From contig NZ_VLLI01000014.1 of NCBI RefSeq assembly GCF_007830615.1, positions 62,001 to 126,000 of the forward strand: a stretch of 64,000 bases of DNA, written 5' to 3'. The stretch's first letter is position 1, and the number at the start of each line of letters is the position of its first letter. The notes beneath the pieces are model-generated. The model had not been told where the DNA came from. It worked only from the letters and a program-made list of their open reading frames with translations, and did not search any database. Positions 54,737-61,258 of this stretch are shown in pieces. The position numbers and the translations under genes were made by a program. Source of the stretch: Mucilaginibacter frigoritolerans (GTDB lineage Bacteria > Bacteroidota > Bacteroidia > Sphingobacteriales > Sphingobacteriaceae).

Positions 54737-55840
54737 ATGAATATAAGGACAATAAAATACAGCTTATATACATTAACTGCTTGCTTTTTAATAGCTAATG
54801 TTATTTCCTGTAAATCGAACGAGACAAATGACGATGTAAGACAGCCCTACGTAATTCCTGATTCATTGATGCGTACGCTGATAGTGGATACGGTTAAAAC
54901 GTCGGCCATTACAGATGAAATAAAATTCAATGGTGCGGTTGATTTTAATACCGACAAAGTAATTAACGTTTTCCCATTGGTGAGTGGTAATGTGAGTGGT
55001 ATTACTGTAATGCCAGGTGATTATGTTAAAGCCGGACAGGTATTGGGCGTAGTAAAGAGCTCTGAAATTGCTAATTACAATGCCAGTTTGGTAAATGCAG
55101 AAGCAAACTTGAGGCTAACAGCCAAACAGCTCGATCAGCAAAAAGACTTGTACAAAAGTGGTTTGGCTTCGCAGGTTGATATTACTAATGCCGAAGCCAA
55201 TTATGAGCAGGCTGTTGCTGCTAAAACAGCAGCTCAGAAAATATTGAGCATTAATGGTGATAACAAAAATGGTGAATACCTTATTAAAGCACCTATAGAA
55301 GGCTTCATTGTTCAAAAAAATGCAAATAATGGTATGTCTATCCGTACGGATAATAATACCGGCTTATTTACCATATCCGATCTGAAAGATGTTTGGGTAC
55401 AGGCAAATGTGTATGAAGAAAACATATCAAAGGTACGTGAAGGCGAAGAAGCGGATGTAACTACCATTGCTTATCCTGACTTAGTTTTTAAAGGAACAGT
55501 TGATAAACTGATGAGCGTACTTGACCCCACCAGCAAAGTAATGAAAATGAGGGTTGTGTTAAAAAACCCCGGCTATCAATTAAAACCGCAGATGTTTACA
55601 ACCGTAACGGTTTACAATAAGGAAAATACGCAGGCAATTTCCATATCAAACAAGGATCTGGTATTTGATAACAGCCAGTACTATGTAATTATTTTAACCG
55701 GCAAAAAAGATGTACAAATAAGGCCGGTAAGCATCATCAGCATAAATGGAAAAACAGCTTATATAAAAAGCGGCTTAAAACCAGGTGAAAGAGTTATAGG
55801 CTCAAATGCCCTGCTTATTTACGGTTCATTAAACAGTTAA
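54737..55840 (+). CDS. RND efflux periplasmic adaptor lipoprotein (CusB/CzcB-like)
   Basis: The 367-residue protein has lipobox VISC near residue 25, a beta-barrel/lipoyl/alpha-hairpin membrane fusion layout (GDYVKAGQVLGVVKSSE, a coiled-coil of about 110-165, then LIKAPIEGFIVQKNANNGM) and a C-terminal membrane-proximal domain. It would link the inner membrane pump to the TolC-like duct. No N-terminal Met/His-rich metal-binding stretch is seen, which differs from CusB. Confidence 0.93.
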   Translation: MNIRTIKYSLYTLTACFLIANVISCKSNETNDDVRQPYVIPDSLMRTLIVDTVKTSAITDEIKFNGAVDFNTDKVINVFPLVSGNVSGITVMPGDYVKAGQVLGVVKSSEIANYNASLVNAEANLRLTAKQLDQQKDLYKSGLASQVDITNAEANYEQAVAAKTAAQKILSINGDNKNGEYLIKAPIEGFIVQKNANNGMSIRTDNNTGLFTISDLKDVWVQANVYEENISKVREGEEADVTTIAYPDLVFKGTVDKLMSVLDPTSKVMKMRVVLKNPGYQLKPQMFTTVTVYNKENTQAISISNKDLVFDNSQYYVIILTGKKDVQIRPVSIISINGKTAYIKSGLKPGERVIGSNALLIYGSLNS

Positions 55841-55917
55841 GGTTAATTAAAAAATCAGCGAATAATAGCTTATGCAGGTTTATGGCATAATCCGAATGTT
55901 CGATAAATAAATAGATA

Positions 55918-58900
55918 ATGATTAAGTTTTTAAGGGGTATTATTGGATTTTCATTAAAAAACAAATACCTTATTATATTTTTGGCTGCCTTACTGGTTGT
56001 TTCAGGGATAATAACCTTTATGCAAATGCCAATTGAGGCCTTTCCTGATGTTACTAATACAGAAATAGATATTATTACACAATGGCCTGGTCAAAGTGCC
56101 GAAGAGGTTGAAAAACTGGTAACTATCCCCATTGAAATAGCTTTAAACCCGGTTCAAAAAAAGGTAAGCCTGCGTTCAACCACCATATTCGGGTTGAGCT
56201 ATGTTAAAGTAATATTTGACGATAATGTACAGGATCAGGAGGCACGCCAGCAGGTAATGTTCCTGCTGAATAATGCAACACTGCCAAACGGCATTGTACC
56301 GGCAGTACAACCTCCTACCGGCCCTACCGGCGAAATTTTCAGATACACCTTAAAAAGCACCTTTAGGGATGTAAGGGAATTAAAAACCATACAAGACTGG
56401 ATAATTGACCGCCGCTTAAGAGCTATTCAGGGTATAGGCGATATCAACAGCTTTGGTGGTAAAACTAAAACTTACGAAATAACTGCCGATCCGGGCAAAC
56501 TGGCAACACTGGGCATTACGCCGCTGGATGTATTTGCTGCTGTACAAAAAACCAACATCAACGTAGGCGGTGATATGATTGAGCAAAACAACCAGTCATT
56601 TGCTGTGCGGGGTTTGGGGCTAATTAAAAACATCAATCAAATAAAAAACATCGTTATCAGTACTAACAACGGCACACCTGTATTGGTAAAAGATGTTGCC
56701 ACGGTATCTATTTCTAACGTTCCGCGCCTAGGCTGGGTAGGCCGCAGCGATGCCATATTTGATAAAGACGGCAAAAGAGAAGTAAAAGACGATGAAGATG
56801 CGGTTGAGGCGATAATTGTAATGCGTAAAGGTGAAAACCCCACCGAAGTAATTAATGCCCTTAAACAGGAGGTAAACAAATTAAATAATGACATCCTGCC
56901 TGCTGATACCAAAATAGTTCCATTTTACGATCGGTCAAACCTCATAGGTTTCGCTACACATACCGTTTTACATAACCTTATTGAGGGGATATTGCTGGTT
57001 ACCTTCCTGGTATCGCTGTTTATGTTTAACTGGCGAACCACCCTTATCGTTTCCATTATTATTCCAATGGCGCTGCTGTTTGCCTTTATTTGTCTGCACT
57101 TAATGGGCATGTCGGCAAACCTACTCTCTTTGGGCGCGGTTGATTTCGGGATCATCATTGATGGCGCCGTAGTAATGGTTGAAGGCATGTTCGTTATCCT
57201 TGATCACAAGGCCCTACAGATGGGGATGGACCGGTTCAATAACCGGATCAAACTCGGCTGGATTAAAAATAATGGTGCAGTATTGGGTAAAGCTATATTT
57301 TTTGCCAAACTAATTATTATAACAGGCCTGTTACCTGTATTTGCCTTTCAAAAAGTTGAGGGCAAGTTATTCTCTCCATTAGCTTATACATTGGGTTTTG
57401 CATTATTGGGTGCGCTTATCACTACGTTAACGCTTGTACCAGTACTGATCAGCATGCTGCTGAGAAAGAATGTACACGAAAAACACAATCCTTTTGTGCA
57501 CAGACTTACCGCTTTTATGCTATTTGGTTTTACCTCTGCATTTAAATATAAAAAAGTAGTAGTAACCACATCCCTTATTGTAATGGTTTTAGGGCTATTT
57601 GCCTTTAAATTTTTAGGAAGTGAGTTTTTGCCCGAGCTTGACGAAGGCTCCATATGGCTTCGCGTGCAGTTGCCTTATAGTGTATCATTAGATAAATCTG
57701 TAGAAACGTCCAAACAAGTTCGCAAAATATTAATGACTTTTCCTCAGGTACAATACGTAGTTTCTCAAACCGGGCGACCGGATGATGGTACAGACGTGGC
57801 CGGATTTTATAATAATGAGTTTAACGTACTGATGTATCCGGAAGATGATTGGAAGCCTAAGATCTCAAAGGAAGAGCTGATCAGCCAAATGAATGCTAAA
57901 CTTTCTGTATTGCCAGGGGCCGATCTTAACTTTTCGCAGCCTATTAGTGATAATGTTGAGGAAGCGGTTTCGGGTGTAAAAGGCTCTATAGTAGTAAAAG
58001 TTTATGGTGATTCGCTTAACTATATGGAAGACAAAACCAATGAGGTGTATAACATATTGAAAGGAGTAAGAGGCATCACAGATTTAGGTGTGCTAAAAAG
58101 TATTGGTTTACCTGAGCTTGATATTAACCTCGATCAGCAGAAAATGGCTCAATACGGAGTAACTACTGCCGATGCCAACTCTGTAATTGCTATGGCTATT
58201 GGAGGCCAATCTGCTTCTACCCTGTACGAAGGTGTAAGAACCTTTGATATCAGGGTCCGCTTCCCTGAGGCTTTCAGAAAAACACCTGACGATATCGGCA
58301 ACCTGTTGGTGCCAACTCAAAGCGGGGCAAAAGTTCCGGTTAAGGAAATAGCCTCCATTACTCAAAAAACAGGGCCCTGCTTAATTTTCAGGGATGAAAA
58401 CGAGCGCTTTGCCACGCTTAAATTCTCTGTTCGCGGCAGGGATATGGGTAGTACCATTGCCGAAGCACAGCAAAAAGTAAATGCCAAAGTTAAACTGAAA
58501 CGTGGTTACCATATGGCCTGGCAAGGTGATTTTGAAAACCAGAAACGTGCCGAAAAACGCTTGATGCAGGTGGTACCGGTAAGTTTAGCATTAATATTTG
58601 CATTGCTGTTCATTATGTTTGGCAATTTCAAAGATGCAGCCCTGGTATTCCTTAACGTACCTTTCGCCATAGTGGGTGGTATTGCGGCTTTACTTATTAC
58701 CGGAACCAATTTCAGTATATCGGCAGGTATAGGCTTTATTGCACTGTTTGGTATTTGTATACAGGATGGTGTACTGCTTATCACTGTATTTAAACACAAC
58801 CTGGATACGATTAAGGGCGAACGCCTTACGCTATATACAGCAATTAAACTTGGTGTAAATTCAAGAATAAGACCGGTAATGATGACGGCCCTGATGGCTG

Positions 58901-59070
58901 CTATTGGCTTATGCCCGGCAGCATTATCGCACGGAATAGGCTCAGAAAGTTCAAGACCATTGGCACGTGTAGTAATTGGAGGTATCCTTTGCGCTATGCT
59001 CTTTAGTCTTTGGGTATTCCCGCTCATTTTTGGATGGGCCTACCGTAAAAGCGACGAAACCACCAGGTAA
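55918..59070 (+). CDS. czcA: CzcA/CusA family heavy-metal RND efflux pump
   Basis: The 1050-residue protein has the RND layout: a helix at about 12-34, periplasmic domain, six helices, second helix-periplasmic set, and final helices. The TM4 signature reads DFGIIIDGAVVMVEG with D409, D415 and E422 at the same spacing as the essential D402/D408/E415 of CzcA, which favours divalent Zn/Co/Cd export over Cu/Ag pumps. The usual Asn after that Glu is Gly423. Together with the adaptor and TolC genes it forms one operon (gaps of 21 and 77 bp). Confidence 0.94.
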   Translation: MIKFLRGIIGFSLKNKYLIIFLAALLVVSGIITFMQMPIEAFPDVTNTEIDIITQWPGQSAEEVEKLVTIPIEIALNPVQKKVSLRSTTIFGLSYVKVIFDDNVQDQEARQQVMFLLNNATLPNGIVPAVQPPTGPTGEIFRYTLKSTFRDVRELKTIQDWIIDRRLRAIQGIGDINSFGGKTKTYEITADPGKLATLGITPLDVFAAVQKTNINVGGDMIEQNNQSFAVRGLGLIKNINQIKNIVISTNNGTPVLVKDVATVSISNVPRLGWVGRSDAIFDKDGKREVKDDEDAVEAIIVMRKGENPTEVINALKQEVNKLNNDILPADTKIVPFYDRSNLIGFATHTVLHNLIEGILLVTFLVSLFMFNWRTTLIVSIIIPMALLFAFICLHLMGMSANLLSLGAVDFGIIIDGAVVMVEGMFVILDHKALQMGMDRFNNRIKLGWIKNNGAVLGKAIFFAKLIIITGLLPVFAFQKVEGKLFSPLAYTLGFALLGALITTLTLVPVLISMLLRKNVHEKHNPFVHRLTAFMLFGFTSAFKYKKVVVTTSLIVMVLGLFAFKFLGSEFLPELDEGSIWLRVQLPYSVSLDKSVETSKQVRKILMTFPQVQYVVSQTGRPDDGTDVAGFYNNEFNVLMYPEDDWKPKISKEELISQMNAKLSVLPGADLNFSQPISDNVEEAVSGVKGSIVVKVYGDSLNYMEDKTNEVYNILKGVRGITDLGVLKSIGLPELDINLDQQKMAQYGVTTADANSVIAMAIGGQSASTLYEGVRTFDIRVRFPEAFRKTPDDIGNLLVPTQSGAKVPVKEIASITQKTGPCLIFRDENERFATLKFSVRGRDMGSTIAEAQQKVNAKVKLKRGYHMAWQGDFENQKRAEKRLMQVVPVSLALIFALLFIMFGNFKDAALVFLNVPFAIVGGIAALLITGTNFSISAGIGFIALFGICIQDGVLLITVFKHNLDTIKGERLTLYTAIKLGVNSRIRPVMMTALMAAIGLCPAALSHGIGSESSRPLARVVIGGILCAMLFSLWVFPLIFGWAYRKSDETTR

Positions 59071-59222
59071 AAAATACTTAATACCCCTAAGTGCTTATTA
59101 AGGTTGTTGAAGGCGGTGCAGCATTGCTGTACCTGCCTGATACAACTGTTTAAACTATTGCAAACAAATCATTTCCCAATCCGTCATATAAATATTCCTA
59201 ATTTTACAGGGATTATAAACTT

Positions 59223-60167
59223 ATGAGCGAGAAAATAAAAGTTGCTGTATTAGACGACTATCAAGGTGTGGCATTTACTATGGCCGATTGGTCGGCATTA
59301 AAAACACAGGTTGAAATAACTGTTTTCAATAACCATTTGACTGATGATGCAGCAGTTATTGAACGCTTACTCCCCTACCAGGTGATTTGCGCCATGAGGG
59401 AACGCACACCACTAAACAGGCAACGTTTGGAAAGATTACCCAACCTGAAACTTATTGTATCAACTGGCAAACGCAATGCCTCCATTGATATGAAAGCAGC
59501 CGAAGAATTAGGTATTGAAATAAAACCAACCGGCTATATTGGCACAGGCGCCCCCGAAATAACCTGGGCATTGCTGATGGCAATAGCACGTAACATTCCG
59601 GCTGAAAACAACAATTTAATTTCAGGCAACTGGCAAACTACTATAGGCACCGATCTGGTTGGTAAAATAATAGGCATAATAGGTTTGGGTAATATTGGAA
59701 GCAAGATAGCCTCCTATGCAAAAGCTTTTGACATGAATGTGATTGCCTGGAGCCAAAATCTTACCGAAGAAAAAGCGGCAGAAGCAGGTGCAAAGTTGGT
59801 GAGTAAAGAAACGTTATTAAAAGAAGCTGATTTTGTAACTATTCATCTGGTTTTAAGCGACAGATCAAGAGGTATCCTTCAAAAAAAAGATCTGGAACTC
59901 ATGAAACCTACAGCCTATTTCATCAATACCTCCAGGGGACCACTAGTTAATGAAAAAGCATTAATAGAAGTACTCCAGGAAAAAAAGATTGCAGGCGCAG
60001 CATTAGATGTATTTGATACAGAACCACTACCCAAGGAACATATTTTCAGAAAACTAAAAAATGTGCTGGCAACGCCTCACATTGGCTATGTTACTGAAAA
60101 TACGTACAGGCTGTTTTATGAAGATACCGTAAAGGCTATTGAAGAATGGCTGAACCAGCGGAATTAA
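59223..60167 (+). CDS. D-2-hydroxyacid dehydrogenase family protein
   Basis: The 314-residue protein has an NAD-binding motif GIIGLGNIGSKIA (near 146-158) and the catalytic triad context of the family: Arg in NTSRGPLVNE, Glu in DTEPLPKEH and His in ATPHIGYVT. The N-terminal half is the substrate domain. Substrate is uncertain (lactate, glycerate or glyoxylate-like acids). The gene stands alone; a small unknown gene is convergent 21 bp downstream. Confidence 0.9.
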   Translation: MSEKIKVAVLDDYQGVAFTMADWSALKTQVEITVFNNHLTDDAAVIERLLPYQVICAMRERTPLNRQRLERLPNLKLIVSTGKRNASIDMKAAEELGIEIKPTGYIGTGAPEITWALLMAIARNIPAENNNLISGNWQTTIGTDLVGKIIGIIGLGNIGSKIASYAKAFDMNVIAWSQNLTEEKAAEAGAKLVSKETLLKEADFVTIHLVLSDRSRGILQKKDLELMKPTAYFINTSRGPLVNEKALIEVLQEKKIAGAALDVFDTEPLPKEHIFRKLKNVLATPHIGYVTENTYRLFYEDTVKAIEEWLNQRN

Positions 60168-60188
60168 ACTTCAGTTAAAGTATGTTGA

Positions 60189-60515
60189 TTAGAAAATACT
60201 TGTGAGTAAGTATTTCTCGAGCAGGTAAATAAACTCATCAACTGATGAGATACCACTGGAATTGGTACGGCCTTTATTCCGGAAAGTGTATAATATTTTT
60301 CCATTACTCAGGCATTCAATGTGAATTTCCATATTATCTATCTGCCACAATAAATAAAGGCTATCTGCAGGTGTGAACTCAAATCTGCCGGTTCTTTGCA
60401 GATTAATATCTTCGATATAGTTCAGCAGTTTTTCTGCATTGGCAATAGTAATATAGTTAAGGATAATATCCTCATTATCTGCATTCTTTAACACAGCTTC
60501 AATCTCGGGGTGCAT
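60189..60515 (-). CDS. Small protein of unknown function
   Basis: The 108-residue protein has no signal peptide or membrane helix. It looks alpha/beta, with helices at both ends (MHPEIEAVLKNADNEDI and DEFIYLLEKYLL) flanking beta strands (LYLLWQIDNMEIHIECL, GKILYTFRNKG). I recognise no family. Size suggests an antitoxin- or immunity-like role as possibilities, without evidence. It is convergent with the dehydrogenase gene. Confidence 0.7.
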   Translation of the reverse strand: MHPEIEAVLKNADNEDIILNYITIANAEKLLNYIEDINLQRTGRFEFTPADSLYLLWQIDNMEIHIECLSNGKILYTFRNKGRTNSSGISSVDEFIYLLEKYLLTSIF

Positions 60516-60937
60516 ACTACCAACAATTTATATTCCATTATACGAATGCTATTCTTTGTTGGTTTCAATAATTATTATTTGATTAAGCATCAAAATAACC
60601 TTTCCTGCCAGGGAAATTGCTTTTAAACTCAATGGCAATTAGGGGGCACCTACGGAGCCACTAGTTATATTCATTTATGCTATAAACAGGTGACTCCGCC
60701 GGAGTCTTTGATTGAAACCCCAACAGTTCCAGCGGAACTACCTGTTTATAGGATATAAGATGATGTTTTAACGGCTCCATCGGAGCCTCCTGTTTTTAAA
60801 AGCGATTGCTGCCTTTGCTGCACGTTTCTTATCGACATATAAATTTTATAGATTTTGTGCTTTTTGATGAATTAAAAATTTCAAAATTTTATACCTTTAC
60901 GCCCGGCTGTTAAACAGTCTGTTTAGCTTAAAACGTT
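60516..60937. other. 422-bp intergenic region holding a short-palindrome array
   Basis: No gene seen. The centre (60645-60787) carries four short hairpins and a 12-bp inverted repeat, described separately. A TACCTTTA element at 60892-60899 may be the -7 box of the small membrane-protein gene starting at 60938. Confidence 0.6.
60645..60787. repeat. Array of four NNNTCC-NNN-GGANNN-type palindromes with a flanking 12-bp inverted repeat
   Basis: Hairpins with 6-bp arms and 3-nt loops lie at 60645-60659 (one mismatch), 60692-60706, 60725-60739 and 60773-60787 (the last three perfect). CTATAAACAGGT (60680-60691) and its exact reverse complement (60740-60751) bracket the two middle hairpins. CCTGTTT also follows the fourth unit. 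The pattern resembles a REP-like family seen in many Bacteroidota genomes. Confidence 0.75.
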
Positions 60938-61156
60938 ATGAAGAAAATTAGTGTAGCTCTTTTTATTGCCGGAATAATCATCACCATCGGTTTAGTTATC
61001 TATTACAGAGGCCAGGTTAATCCTGTTGATTCTGATTCAATGACCATTGACCGCAGCGGTAACCAGGTTTCTGAATGGCCTGTGTTCATCGGTATTATCT
61101 TTACTTTTGTTGGCGCCGTATTTTACTATGTGAGCCACACTGAAAAGAAATCTTAA
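60938..61156 (+). CDS. Small membrane protein with two transmembrane helices
   Basis: The 72-residue protein has a first helix at about 5-23 (SVALFIAGIIITIGLVIYY), a polar loop (DSMTIDRSGNQVSEW) and a second helix at about 48-66. A short Lys-rich tail follows. No family recognised. A -7-like element lies 39 bp upstream and a strong terminator follows at 61225-61256, which supports a real, independent transcript. Confidence 0.72.
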   Translation: MKKISVALFIAGIIITIGLVIYYRGQVNPVDSDSMTIDRSGNQVSEWPVFIGIIFTFVGAVFYYVSHTEKKS

Positions 61157-61187
61157 TATAAATCTTATATTGATTTTTTAAGTATAT

Positions 61188-61211
61188 GTACGATAGCTTA
61201 GCTATACGTAC
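61188..61211. repeat. Imperfect palindrome after the small membrane-protein gene
   Basis: GTACGATAGCT and AGCTATACGTAC pair over 11 positions with a single-base bulge and almost no loop. It could be a binding site or a cruciform; no T-run follows. Confidence 0.4.
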
Positions 61212-61224
61212 TATTATAGATATT

Positions 61225-61256
61225 GGTATGCTTCGTTATGTGGCATACCTTTTTTA
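61225..61256 (+). terminator. Terminator after the small membrane-protein gene
   Basis: GGTATGC (61225-61231) pairs perfectly with 61243-61249 around an 11-nt loop. A run of seven Ts follows on the plus strand. It lies between the small gene and the convergent polymerase gene. Confidence 0.8.
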
Positions 61257-61258
61257 TT

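Noticed and set aside
58506..59027. 173-codon minus-strand open frame
   Set aside because: Antisense to the 3' part of the CzcA-type pump gene, whose family identity is certain.
60189..61156. Toxin-antitoxin pair formed by the two small genes
   Set aside because: They are on opposite strands, over 400 bp apart with a repeat array between, and show no toxin or antitoxin motifs.
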